A stretch of DNA of 64,000 nucleotides. Source: Pseudoscleropodium purum. Lineage: Eukaryota > Streptophyta > Bryopsida > Hypnales > Brachytheciaceae. Under the pieces are notes generated by a model. It searched no databases. It had not been told where the DNA came from and saw only the letters and a list, made by a program, of their open reading frames with translations. The position numbers and the translations under genes are program-made. Within the stretch, counting starts at the first letter, position 1; the number at the start of each line of letters is the position of its first letter. The stretch lies in the NCBI GenBank assembly GCA_963969395.1, contig OZ017795.1:10292001-10356000 (forward strand). The letters run 5' to 3'. Of the stretch, positions 1 to 13,207 are shown piece after piece.

Positions 1-3000
1 ACTTAAAAAACAACTGTAGGGACATATCTAACATTAGGATTTTGCATTTGATTAGTATATAATGTGTGGAAGAAATTTCAAAAACTTTGCTTACATAGAT
101 TGCAAGATATTTGCATTTGAAATGAAGAAAACATTAGATGTTTTTTTCATGCCTTTGAAAGATTGTCTTGGAATTGTTCCTAATATTGTAAACAAGCGAA
201 CTGTTGTCCAAACTATAAAATAATTAAAAGATATTAAAAAACCAAAAAAATATTAAAATACTTTAAAATTTTAATTTTTAAATTAATATTATTTGATGTG
301 GCAAAGTCTCAACTACATAAAATTACTGACATGCTAGCAATCCCAATTTAGATGTTCATGGTACATTGCAAAAATAATAGAGGTTCAAGCAAGGCTAATA
401 GCAAACATTGCAATCTAAGAAGTCACAAATGTAGGCTTTCCTACATTGAAATGATGATAGAATACAATATAATTAGATACATTAGAAATGAACTTTAGAC
501 ATAAGACACTTCTATTTCATTTTCATTTCCACTTTTCCTATGTGTTGAGGTATTGGTATCAAAGTTTCCTTGTCATGACACAATCTCCACTACTAAGTAC
601 TAGATTTTATTATAAGACAACATGTAATATTCAAGTTTTCTAATTTAGAATACAATCAATATTGCCAAAAGAATTTGTTACAAATTTTTTGAAAGAAGCA
701 TCAAAGATCATAGGTGGCATTGGAGCAAACCTTGAATCTTGTGATGCTACCATAAAAGTTCCAAAATTTTTGATGATTGTAGGCACTCAACAATACTTGC
801 CACAATAAAAAAAAGAGTATGAGTTGCATGGTTTCAAATATTGTGAATAGTTAGAAGTTTTCATGTGCCCAACATTTTGATGATCATTTCTTTAGTCTAA
901 GTTTGACATTTCATTCAATGAAAAATTCATTCTAAGGACTCTATTTCACCAAAAAGAATAGTGTCTTGCAAAGTGCCCTTTTCCAACAACTTCTCATGTT
1001 TTTATAGCTTCTCTGCTTCCAACAACTTCTCTACAATCTTAATTTCATTTTGTCCAATGGCTTTGATGACCAACTATAGGGACCAAAGTCTAAGAAAAAG
1101 GTCTATTTGAACACTTTCTTCTGGTGCTCTTCAAAACAACCATCTAAATAATAAAAGAAGTATCAATCATATATCTCAAAAATATCAAACTCATATGAGC
1201 ATCACACTACATTCTAAAATGTAAAGCTCAGCTTCAATTTCAATTGCAAGAAGTTCTATTGATGAAATGCAAAACTTGGAGGGTTTCACCTCCTAAATAA
1301 CGTGAGATAAGATTTTGCATTCTATACACACGTACCATCCATAATCCAATCTCCTAGTATTATATACTTTGTTACTTGTCTTGCTGAAAAACAAAATAGG
1401 AGCTTCCTAACTAATAATAGTCATTTTGTTAAAGCACCAATCAATACATCACAAACAAGTGATGTATTCCTCAAAAGCTAATGTTTGTTTGTTTTTATTA
1501 TTTTCACAAAAGAATTTGAAAAATCATGATGAATAGGAGCATATCTAAAATCCATTTTGTCTTGTGAGGGGACAATAGAACTAAAGAGGTTAAGTAATTT
1601 CAAGCATGTCACTTGCAATCCATACAAAATTGAAAGAATATCACTAAGGAATCATTATAGTATTGAAACTAGTACAAGAATGTAAGGAAGAAGTTTCAAA
1701 AACTTTGACCTTATATATTGGTAGATATTTGCGTTTAGAATGATAAAAATAAATTTTCAAACACCTTGTGTGACTATATTATAAGACTTTGACTTTGAAT
1801 CCTTTTAACTTAAGTTTTTTAATTTTTAATTTTTTATCTTGAAAAATTGAGTTGAGAGTTTGGAAAAAATTTCAAAAAGCAATTTCTTACTTTCACTTTT
1901 ATTTGTAAAATTATTAAGATAAATTAGGTACAAGATAGAATGAAAATCTACATCATTAATAGCTCTCAAATGGAAATGAATCACTCCATTATAAAATCAC
2001 TGCTAACATTGTTCTAGCAAGAAAATTGAGCCTTGTGAAACTTTTATTTTTAAATTATAAAAAACAAGATTAAAAATGAATTTAATAAGTTACTTTCTAG
2101 AAAAGATACAATGATTGCTTGCAAAATTGTAAAATTGAAAGCTCTATAAGTTTCACATCACTAATTCAAATGGAATAAATCAAATCTTTTTATATAGACA
2201 AAAGTATAATCTATTAAAAAATATAGGGCTTTATTACACTCCATGCTACAAGAGATGCTTGATTAAGGTTTGGGGGTTGGAAGACTTTGACAATGAAAAT
2301 TTTCACATGTATTTTGAAATTTGAAGAGCATTAGATTTCTATTGGAAAACAATTTTTTATTGATATTCTTTGTCCATTCATTTCTAATTCTACATGAAGT
2401 ATTAATTTAAAAAAAAAAAATAGTAACTAGCAATTTGGAAAAATGAATTTGCAACATTTGGAAAAATGAATTTGGAATATTGATTTTGTAATCTAAAAAT
2501 TATCCAATAAAAAAACGTACACTATGATATTTGATATTCATATATGAATTTGGAGAGATTTTCAAAAATTTTGAGCATCAATTGCAAGCAATATGAATTG
2601 TTTTACTTTTTATTTCAAAATTAATAATTATTTTTAAAAAAAATCCAATATAAATGTACAATTTTTACAAATTCTAAATAGCATATATTCATATTTCTAA
2701 AAAATAAATGCTAAAGTCACATCCGTAAGTATTTGCAAATTTAATTTGAAGAAATAATTTTAGCCTCAATCCGGCTTTGAGGATTAAAAATCTCTAAACT
2801 TTAGTTGATATAGAAGTTTTGGCAACTATAAATATATCATGCTAGATTTTGAAGGTATATATTGACTAGTAGCTAACATTGTGTTAATACAAAGACTCCA
2901 AAGATTGGGATCCTATGGATGCAAAATGGGCCTTTTTAACTCTTATATATTTCAAATCCAAATTCCAAATTCTTCTAGTGTTGTTTTGGAAATTAATTGG

Positions 3001-3940
3001 ACTACAAAGAATTTTCTAAGGATTCCTTCAAAAAAACTTTTCAACTTCTATAATTGAAATGCATTAAAAACTTTGTGGGCTTCAATTTTATTGTGTAATT
3101 TTGAAATTCTATTATTTTTTTTGTAGCTTGAGAGTGTTTACAAGCTATGGTTCACTAGTCTAAGATAAGCCATTTGTGCATTTGTGAGTACTCAATGTGC
3201 ACTCTTGTCTATATTGATAAAAATAAGATTTTAAAACTATTTATAAAATATTTAGTATTACATAATTACAAAATTTAAAGTTATCTATATGTATCTTTAC
3301 AATTGAAATTTTAGTTTTCTAAAACAAATTATCTTGAAGATATAGGATTTTGAAACCTTTCATTTATTAATATTTTGTTCAAACAATGCAAAGACTTTGA
3401 GGGTTAAATGAACCATTGTCAATTATATTTTTTAGAAATTCATTACCAAGCCCACCTAAAGACTTTCACTCTTAACTACATCCAAGAGTTCAAATTATCA
3501 AATTAACATTCGATAAAGAAAAATAGTCAATCAATTCAAAAAAGAATAATATAAAAAATTTACTTACCCGAAATAGAAATGAAATATCTAATGAGTTTGT
3601 TTTTACATATTTATCTCTTGAAAAATTTTATGGCTAAAAAAATTCATTTTAACCTTCTTTGGATTCAATGTAATAGTGTATTCATTTGGTCTTTTCAAAA
3701 TGCCTAATTTCATCTATTTAATTTTTATTTTAAAAAATTTCAATAAAAAATTCTCTCTTATCTATATGAATATGATTTTTGAAAAATTGTAAATCTCAAT
3801 TTAATGGGTAATGCCTTGAAAGTTTGAATATCCTAAAAAAAATACATAATGTAGCAAGCCTTAGAAACATAAAAACCACTTCATTGCACCATGCAAATGC
3901 CCTTTATACCTTCATTCTACCATTTTTTAAGTAAATGACT
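1..3940. other. AT-rich spacer without recognisable genes
   Basis: The stretch is very AT-rich, with dense stops in all frames and no frame longer than about 60 codons. I see no protein motif, RNA gene or clear repeat boundary. Near 3395-3405 there is a TTTGAGGGTTAA end like those of the TIR elements described elsewhere, but no partner end could be found upstream of it. Confidence 0.6.
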
Positions 3941-5008
3941 TTAACCCTCAAATTTTTTGGTGATCCAAAATGGATCATTGAATGTCCATTTTCTAAACTT
4001 ATAAATGTAAAAGAGTCACTTGAACTTCGGCTCATTCTCAAGGGAATCAAGTTAGCTATTTAGTAATGCTTTCATATTTAGAAGAATAATCACTATTGAA
4101 TTTACAAAAATTTACAAAGTATGAGTGGTCTAGGGGCTATAGTAATGAGTCATTGCTTAAAGATACTTTAGCCAATGAGAGGGAGACTTGTATTCATGAG
4201 TGAAGAGGGTCAAAATTGTACCACCTAATATTACAAGTCCCGAGCTAACCTTTGGGATAGGAGAGAGGTGGTTAGACAATGATGACCCTTGGAATTCTAA
4301 TGGGTTCCTAATGTAGATTGTTCATGATACTCTTTTCAATGAGCTACCCAATAGTACATTAGATCTAAAGCACTACCCTCTCCCTCTTTTTTTTTTTTTT
4401 TTAACTTTGCTCGGTTCGTGGGTATGAATAACCATTGGAAATTTGGAATATACATTTTTCTCTTGGATTTGAGTCATTTAAAAAAAAAGTTCCTATAGTG
4501 TGTCTTTTTTTTGTGTTCCTTCACTCTACTATGTTTGATCTTGAATTTTGGCTTGAGATTTGTGACAAATCTTCTATTTCTCTCATTATTCTTTAAATTT
4601 AACAATGAAATGGTCACTATTGCAAGACCATTTCTCTCTCATTTTTGGTCCTAAAAATACAAGACCTATTTCGATGTATGTGGAACTTAGTTACTTTGAA
4701 AATGAATAGAGTATGCCAACTTTAAAAAATGTTATGTGTCTAAAAAAGCTAGTCAAAGCACAATTTTGACTACTCAAATTTCTTGAATTCCTTATAGTAT
4801 CCTTTGCTTTTATGTTATAATCTTCCAATCTATAACTTGGATTGAAACCAAATTTTGTAGACATGATAAAGACTTACCTTTCTATAAGATTCTACGGTTA
4901 ATTTTGCCTAAAAGTGACTCATTTTACTTTGAGCTTCAACCCTAATAACTTACAAAATTGAGATTCAAAACACATAGCTTCTAAATGGCTAAATAATTTA
5001 AGGGTTAA
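3941..5008. mobile_element. Possible small TIR element with TTAA ends
   Basis: The stretch starts TTAACCCTCAAATT and ends AATTTAAGGGTTAA. The reverse complement of the end is TTAACCCTTAAATT, so the two termini form a 14-base inverted repeat with one mismatch. Length is 1068 bp and there is no coding capacity. The TTAA-CCCT layout matches the ends of the elements at 11179, 42766, 60855 and 63364, although I could not align the interior with them. TTAA may be the target-site duplication or simply part of the inverted repeat. It is most likely a non-autonomous DNA transposon, but short AT-rich inverted ends can arise by chance in this background. Confidence 0.4.
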
Positions 5009-7004
5009 ATCAACATCACAATCATAAAGTGAACCTTATATTATTCTAGATAAAAATCCCATTTGTCACCTCAAAAACCTTTCAACTTTTATATTTTATT
5101 TTCTTCATCCCAATTTTTTTAGACGTTGGCTTTGAAAATCAATTAAATCCCAAAGGTTCTTATGGTTTCCTCAAACCCTTTTGATCTCTTCAATTGAAAA
5201 GATACTATAGGCTTCAATTTTAGTCTCATGACTTTGAAATTCAATTTTTTTGTCTTGTCTAAATTCACCATTTTTGTTGCAGCTTCATTCTACCATTTTT
5301 GTATTGGATTCAATTCATTTGTCATGGTGCCTCAAAAAGCATCCAATAGATGCAAAAATGAACCCTCTATATGGCATTACACAAATTCTAAATGTTACCT
5401 CAAAAATCATCTAAACTAGTTGAGACCTAAAGGTCTTTACTAGAATTCTACTCCATTTTCATTTCAATTTTTTTGGTTTTTTATTGGCTATCTAACAAAT
5501 TGCTTTTGGAGCATAGGGTAATATAACTTTTTCTCTTGGACACCAATTGAAATAATAATTATATTCCTGAAAAGCTAATGTGTTTTTCTATTTCAAAATT
5601 TTTTTTTGTTAAGACCATATAAAAAATTTAGATCATGAGAACTTGTCCAAAACTTCAAATGCCCCCCAACAACCCCAAAGGAAACATTTTGGACTTGAAG
5701 AATTAATATACATGTTTATTGCTTAAGTGTCATTGAAAATTTCCATATTCAATAAAAAGGAATTTTTGTGATGAGCAATGGTATGTATAAAAATTTAAAC
5801 CTCAAAATACAAACTCTTTTTTTTGACCATTCAATTTTACAATAAAATTTATAAAGTTTAACAATTTCCAATGATTGCCTTCTATTGTTGTAGCACCACT
5901 TATAATATGAAGACTACTATAAAAGGTTGCAATTTGATTAAAGATAGTTTTCTAACAAAACAACAATGGAAACAATAGAAATAATTCTCTATCCAATATG
6001 TTGTTACAATTCAACATAGAAACATTTGTATCTATATCCACAAATAACTTCTTCACTCAAGTTCATATTATTGACTACACTTATATAGAGAATGCTTTGT
6101 ATCTACAAAACCTACCTGAAGAGATTTTCATAGTTACTTTATTTCCAAAACAAACCATTATTACAAAGACAAAGCCTCTCATAGTGTACCTACTTCTTTT
6201 ATAATAGACCAAATTAAAAAATATATTTGAATTTGAATTTTTGTAAAAAGATATATTATGTTCAAATTTAGCTTTTAAATTTTCAACACTTTTCAATGTG
6301 CTTGAAATTATACAACAAGCTTATTATGCTTAAGGTATATACACTTATAATTGACCCAATCCAAATTGATCCAAAAAAACTCACCTTTGGATTAAAATAT
6401 ATCATAAATTTAAATGATGATGACACAAGATATAACCAAGCATATCTAAACATGAGAATCTATAAAAGCCTTGTGTTGATTTTTGGTACATTATGAGATA
6501 CTACTTTCAAAATTTATAACTTATTCATACATTATCCAAATAATGCATACTAAATGAGTTGGAATCTATTTTCAATTGCCAATAAGGTCCAAAAAACAAT
6601 AATTTATCTTTGACAGTGATAGTAATAACTATGTTCATATAAAATTAGTGACAATTATAAGGGTCTATACCTTGACCTTTTAAACTCATTGATCAACCAA
6701 AAAAACTGAGATTTCAACATGCACAAACTCACACCAAACAACTAATTTTTTTTAATAACCGTCTCTTTAAACCTCTACCTCTTGACTACTTACCATATCT
6801 ACTTTGTAACTCTACATTGAAACTCGCTTGCCACCCCAATTTCCCATTAGTTCCCCCCCTCCTCTCTCAAAAAATTTGTGAGCCGTTGATTTTTTTGAAA
6901 AAAATTGCTTACCCTCAAAATTGAAGTCGATTTTTCAGAAAAATCACAAGATGTTGATCTTGTGAAATTTAATCTGAGCCGTTCAAATATAAAATACAAA
7001 TACT
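5009..7004. other. AT-rich spacer
   Basis: There are several short open frames (for example 5228-5419, 5998-6204 and 6296-6496), all low-complexity and rich in Phe, Ile, Leu and Asn, with no family resemblance. I treat them as chance. A C-rich run at 6851-6858 mirrors the G-rich runs at 7262-7331, so the minisatellite between them may sit inside a repeat unit with C-rich and G-rich edges. Confidence 0.5.
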
Positions 7005-7215
7005 GAATACAAATACGAATATGGGTACGGGTATTGGATATGAGTACTAAATACGTGTACTGAATATGGATATTGAATATGGGTATTGAATACGGGTATT
7101 GGATATGCATACTGAATACGAGTACTGGATATGCATATTGAATACATATATTGAATATAGATATTGAATATGGGTATTGAATATGGGTACTAAATACAGA
7201 TACAATATTAAATAC
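7005..7215. repeat. Degenerate 12-bp minisatellite
   Basis: About 210 bp are made of roughly seventeen imperfect copies of a 12-base unit close to GAATATGGGTATT minus one base. Variants interchange TATTG/TACTG, AATA/GATA and GGGTA/GCATA. Because 12 is a multiple of three the array is open in several frames and yields a Tyr/Ile/Ser-rich translation on the minus strand (6847-7356 and 7047-7244), which is an artefact of the repeat. It lies between a C-rich run and G-rich runs. Confidence 0.75.
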
Positions 7216-7261
7216 GGGATCAATTGTCCCATATTGTTTGTCAAGAACTTTGATTCTGAAG

Positions 7262-7359
7262 ATTACAAGAGGGGGTGGGGGTGAAGGGGGGGTGGTAAAA
7301 TAAAAAAATTTAAATAAAAATTGAGGGGGGGAGTGCATAGTGACACAAAGTGTCACTAT
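7262..7359. repeat. G-rich tract followed by a perfect short palindrome
   Basis: Runs of five to seven G (7262-7292 and 7324-7331) lead into a perfect inverted repeat at 7337-7359: ATAGTGACAC, three A, then GTGTCACTAT. The G runs could form a four-stranded structure and the palindrome a small hairpin. A purine-rich tract next to a terminal inverted repeat is what one often sees at the edge of a mobile element, but no partner edge was found, so its nature is open. Confidence 0.55.
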
Positions 7360-10300
7360 ACACCTTGAGTGCCTAATAACTATACTATATTGTTACACTA
7401 TAACTAAACCAACTTTCCTACATTGAGAGAATCCATCCTTTCCTCACACCAAAGACATTCAAAATTTGCATTGCGTGAAGTCTCTCCTTGAACAAGAATT
7501 GTTTTTTGGCTATTAGGTGAGACATTTTGAACCTAACCCTAATAAAGTCCTTTGCATGCCATGCCCTAGCTTGTTGTCTGATTGTTGGTCTTTTGTTGGC
7601 TACTTGTTACTCACTTTCACTTATTCCCTCCCTCATATACTTTTTGGTTGTATCTCATTGACAATCTTGTTTCTTCTAAGTTAAGCATTTGTTGAAAGCT
7701 TTCTCTTAGAAGCTTAAATTAGTTTTTTATTAGTCATAATATAGTTAGATTGATTTTTCTTCTTGTTAGTTTTTAAAGTTTATTGATTCAAAATTTCTAC
7801 ATGTTTTCAAGGATTATCTTGGACATAGGACCAACAACTTCATTGACTTGCCACAATTACTGAAGTATCATAGATGATGCTTGTGCTCTCCTTGCTTCAA
7901 TGGAACTTTTAAGTGGGCATGCGCTTTCAATTTTGATCCCATGTGAGCTCCTACTCCCTTTCATTTCTTGACATGTGTTCCAAGCTCCCCTTTTTTTTGT
8001 TTCTTTTCTTGTTGTACAATGAAATTTTGTTTTCTCATAGTCTAGTTGGGAGCAAGATTGGGGTTAATGTATTGCATAGGCTCTATAAAGGTGTATATTA
8101 TTTCTTGCTAAGAATAAGAGAGGCACATGTGAGAGGTTTAGTTTTTCTAGTAGCTTCCTTAGATTTAGGTTTCCTTGTTACTTGATTGTGCTATTCCAAT
8201 TTGTTGTGCTTCATACATTTCAAATTGAATTTTTGTTTGTATCCAACCTTCTATAATGACAATGCTGCATAAGACATCTTGTTTCACAACTTTAGATGTG
8301 GCATTTGTTTGATCCAATGAATACATATGCAAGGAATTTTCTATAACAATGTGTGTCATTTGAGTGGGTTGATTGTTCAACTAGTCCCAAACCCTAAACC
8401 ATATTTAATATTGGACAACAATGTTACAAACACACATATTTTCAACTCCAACAATGTGAAAAGTACAAAATTGTCAAATGTTCAAAATTTCATTAAATTA
8501 AAAAACTAAAGTAGTGCTTATTTTCATAAAAACTATCCAATTTTTAAGATGGCAAATATACTCTTCACAAGATATTGATAGTCTATTTTCAAGTTATAAA
8601 ATATTTCAACATTGAAAAATATAATAATGTACAATATATTTGACTATTTAAAGCTTGATGTCTATAATTTAATATTATCACCTTTGTTATTAATAATAAT
8701 CTCATTCTATGAGTTATTGTCAAAATGAAAATATCAATCATTTCATTTGAGACATCTTGCTATGCACATTGAATTGCATAAATCATTGCTCCATTTTTAC
8801 TATTTATTACTAGCTTTGGATTTGGTCTTTCATAAAAAAATCCAAATTTCTCAATAGGTTCAAACCTAAAGAGTTTGGTGATTCATTTATCATAAATACT
8901 AATGCAATAATTCAATGACATGTTTGCCACTTTACAATAATTCATATTTTTAACCACTCAAAGAACTTGTGCAAATTGGTTATGGTATATTCACTAGAAA
9001 TTGACAAAGAAACATTGTCCACAAAAAGGTGCATAAGAAATGCCCATAAAATTGTTGCTTGGTATAGTTCATTTTGCATTAGATTTGTATTTTCTCTACA
9101 TATCTTAAATTGATTGTTCTACTAGTGTAGTTGTAGTTATAGGTGGATTTGGTGTGACTTTCGGTATTGTTGATGATGATTAGGATGTGTCCATATGAGG
9201 GATGAGAAGATTTTTTCTTTAATTTGTTTGTTCTTCTCTTGTCACTAGGATATACAAATGATGAAAGGTATCCAATGCTCCATACTATAATCTCTATCTT
9301 TCATAATTATAGATATGATGCCTTGAGCTATGTGACTTGTAGGAATGTTTAGTTAAGTTTCTAATCATTTAGAATATTCAAATTCAATTATTGGATTTTT
9401 GGATTGTTTGACTATTTTTTGGACAAAATTCAATCAACAATGAGGAAATTTTTGGTTCATGTGATCATATGCATAAATTACTTATTTGGAAGGCTTTTGA
9501 AGTAATAAAAAAAAAAAATTTGTTCCAATTCTATAGTATTCATTTGCAACATTCTCTAGAATTTGATGTGATAATTTAGAGTTTTGCATGTTTCCAAAGA
9601 AATTTCATAATCTTTTGTAATTTTTACTTTTAGGTTGATGGTGATGGAGAACAATGACATGTACATGCACATGGAATTGTGCTAATAGAAATCTTGAGAA
9701 GAAGACATCAAATGTTTATTGTTTGAAGTTTCAAATGGTGAGAATTATTTGTAGCCCTTCTTTGATCTACATGCAAGCTTGCTAGTATTTGTGTATGTCA
9801 AACAATTGATTTTGATTGTATTTTCTAATATATTTAATTAATGTCTTATTTCAAAACTCATATTTTAAGAGAAGTTGCTAAGATTTTCTTCTTGAGTCCA
9901 TTTAATTGGATTTAAGTTGACTATTTTTGAGGCAAGCAATGTGGTCATGAGGTATGTACGTTCTACATTGGCATTAGACAAGAATACACATGTAGAGAAT
10001 TACATATATTTGCTTTATTTAAAAAAAAAACTAATGGACATATATTTGCTTTTGAATCCCACTTCAACTAGCCTTAACTACAAAATACACCATATGTGGG
10101 ATTGTTTGCCTTGGTAGGATAAATACACTCCACATTTATGGACGGGACTAAGGCTTGATTACTTTAGGAGCACATTACACATGCTTTGCATACTTGCTTC
10201 TCAATTCAAAAGATGATGCACTTATTGTTGATGTTTACTTAAGACTTCTCATTGACAAATCTTCTAAATGAGAGTTCACAAACATCTTCTTTTGGACTTG

Positions 10301-11178
10301 ATAAATAATTCTTAACTACTAAATGCCAAAATCTTTTTTTGAGGTATTTGCAATTTATTAAATAAAAAAACACTTTTTGATAAGTCTATCAGATTTTTTA
10401 AAAGCATAACCATACAAATTTTAACTAGTCATATCATATATCACATAGGAATAGGAAATGCATCAATACCACTTATGGATTGAAAGATTATAATGTTTAA
10501 TCAAGAAGGTGTTAAGACTTTGAAACTCATTTGAAGTCCTTTAGTTGTCTTTTAACATATCATATCTAAAATTGAGTTCATGAAAAAATATGAGGTTAAA
10601 GGACATAATATGCTTAATACAATTGATCTACTTTTAAAATGAATTTCTAATATGATTTTCTCTCTTAAATCTAGTGTATTTGAGACTCATTTCTATAATT
10701 GTTTAATATCAAAAATCAAAGATTTGCAATAGATACCTATATACAAATTTGTCAATAGAAAAATCATAAACACTTTTTTCAAAATTGGATTGATATTTAA
10801 TTCCTAAAGTCCCATTGTTTCTATGAGCATAAACTTGATTTTGGATAGGCTCCTACGCAACAACTCTAGTGTGTGAGCAAAAAAATGCAAGAATGTGAGC
10901 CTTGAGCATACATATAAGTAGATATTGTGCACCCATAGAAGGTGCTTAAAATATAAACACCTATAATATAGGTATCTATAACAAAATTACACTATAATTA
11001 TGGAAGGATTTTATAATACATACACCTATAATATAGGTGTATAGTCTAAGCTAATGAGCTCATGCTCCTAAGCTCACATAATAGCAATCCTTGATTCTCT
11101 ATTTGATATAAAAAAAGAAATGGTCACGAAGTAGAAATTTGAAATAAAATTCAAAACTTAGAATTTGAAACATAGTCC
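7360..11178. other. AT-rich spacer with two small palindromes
   Basis: No supportable gene; the open frames here (such as 7943-8185 and 9917-10117) lack any recognisable motif. Two related perfect palindromes occur: ACCTATAATATAGGT at 10959-10973, and ATACACCTATAATATAGGTGTAT at 11020-11042 with its last bases mirroring the first. They are 46 bp apart and probably represent a small duplicated hairpin. Confidence 0.55.
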
Positions 11179-12112
11179 TTAATCCCAGAAGGACCAACCT
11201 ATTATTTTTAGCAATATAGCAATTCTAAGAAGGTGCTTGTGACTAAAAATTTGCATATTTCAAGCTGAAATTTTAATAGAAGGTGTAGATGAGGAATATC
11301 TTTCATGTGCACTAAATTTCATAAAATTTGGAAATAAGAGTAAAAAGTTATTGCATAACATGTTGTTTGTTTTTCAACTCGGGTAGTCTCGATAGATTAA
11401 AAAATCACTTTTTTCAAAAACAAAAATTTGAAATTGGTTTTCTAAACTTATATTTGCATTGAAAGCTTTGAATCCTTCCATTTTGATCAATGAGTCAAAA
11501 GTTATGAGGAGTTTTAATTTGCGGGTAGTTATGGATTCGCTATTCTAAAATAAACTTGGAAGTCATTTATTTAACTCAATTTTCAATATTTTTTGAAAAA
11601 AATAAAATTGTAGGATGTAGATCATTTATTTCAACATTACAACCTTTGGGATTGACATTTTTCAATTATATAATTAAATTATTAACAATGTAGTATTTTG
11701 AATCATTCTCTACTTTTTTCTACTTACTATTTTTTTCCTATATGTTATACAATTCCAAATGATTTGAAAATTTGCAAGCATTTACCTAACTTGTTTAGAA
11801 AAAAGAATCCAAAGAAGAATCACTATTTTGGAAAAATTTTCATAGAAAAGTGAGCTTGTGAAGTGTAGCTGCCTTGTCTTTTGCAGGGCCCAAAAAATGA
11901 TTTTAAACAATTTGAATGCTTATATCTTGTATTCCAGGAAGTGGAAATTTCTGAAATTTTTACCACATGTTTTCAAGCTATCATACTACAAGATCCGACA
12001 GTTGCAGATGTCAAAGAAAGTTTTTTTCAAAAACTTGGTACTTGTATTAGAAATGGTAGTTTTTGATCGTTTTGAGGGAAAACATAGTCAAGGAACATTA
12101 GCTAGGGGTTAA
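11179..12112 (+). mobile_element. Non-autonomous TIR element, copy 1 (934 bp)
   Basis: This stretch aligns along its whole length with 60855-61812 and with 63364 to the window end, in the same orientation. Shared landmarks in order are TTAATCCC(A/T)..AAGGAC at the start, 'GTGACTAAAAATTT', 'AATTTTAATAGAAGG', 'AAAAGTTAT', 'TTTTGATCAATGAGT', 'GGTAGTTATGGATTC', 'TTAGTATTTTGAATC', and GGGGTTAA at the end. The start and end are inverted complements around TTAA. It carries no intact coding frame; the open frames 11858-12112 and 11881-12066 are not conserved in the other copies. Best reading is a diverged dispersed DNA transposon without its transposase. Confidence 0.65.
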
Positions 12113-13207
12113 ATTTATTTTCTTATAGATTATATTTTGCCTTCATTAAAAGCTTTGGTTTCAATTAGTGATGTGAAAATTATAGAGATTCTTGATTTAT
12201 AGGCAAATATATCATCTTATTGAGAGAATGATATATCAGATTTGTTTATGAAATTCATTTTTTTAATTTCCAAAAGAAAAAGTTCTACAAGGTTTTGTAT
12301 TCTTGCTAAACTAATCTTACTATTACAACTAGTGTATTAGAATTCTATATTAGAGCTATAAAAGAAATTCCTAGACTTTTAATGCAATTTTTTAACATAA
12401 TTTAAAAAAGATTCAATACTAGAAGTCCCAAAAATATAAGATTAAAAAGATTCAAAGTTAAGTCTTATAATCTAGTCACTTATGGTGCAAAATAATCCAT
12501 TTTCTTTTCTTGAAATGCAATTATTTTGCAATCTACATGTTGAATTTTTTTGAAATTTCTTCTAAGCATTCTTATTCTAGTACAATGCAAGATTATCTAG
12601 TTAAATACACAAAGGCATAATTTTTAAATTTATTGTTTGTTTGGCAATTTTGAATGTTTTTTTGAAGAAAAAATGATTTGGAAATTTTTGGAGTTAAACT
12701 AAACTCTTCAACCTTTAAAAGACCATGCATTCAAATTTTAAAACAAAAAATGAATGCAAACATGTCTTGAGAACACAAAATCTTCATTTTTTCATCTATC
12801 TAAATATTTGTGGATCCTTATGTTAGTTCTCTTGCATTTATATTTACAAGAAGAAAAGCGGTTGTGAAAATAATATTTAGGTGACATTTCTATTTTTTGT
12901 AATGATTTTACTCCACAAAAAATACAAATGTCACCAAAATATTGTTTCTCTCAATAAAATTTTCTACTAGTAAAGGTATAAATTTGTATGAATTTTTTTG
13001 CAAAAATTCCATAGTCTAAGAGGATATAAGTATTTAATATGTCTAATTATAGAAACTAACTTTCTTAGTGCAAAAAATGCCCCTTCAAAAGTAATGTAGA
13101 TAAATGAATAAAATAATAATCCTAATAAATAACCATAGCTAGACCTTAGCAATTTGAACATAAAAAAGAAGAAAATCTTGTAAAAACTACAAATATCCAA
13201 TCTTTAA
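12113..13207. other. AT-rich spacer
   Basis: No gene or RNA is recognisable. The only longer frame (12967-13200, minus) is rich in Phe, Tyr and Leu, as expected from AT-rich sequence, and has no motif. Confidence 0.5.

Noticed and set aside
6847..7356. 169-codon minus-strand frame rich in Tyr, Ile and Ser
   Set aside because: It is the translation of the 12-bp minisatellite and flanking G/C runs; open because 12 is a multiple of three.
8389..8399. CCCTAAACC as an interstitial telomere repeat
   Set aside because: Only one or two units here and near 58700; too short to mean anything.
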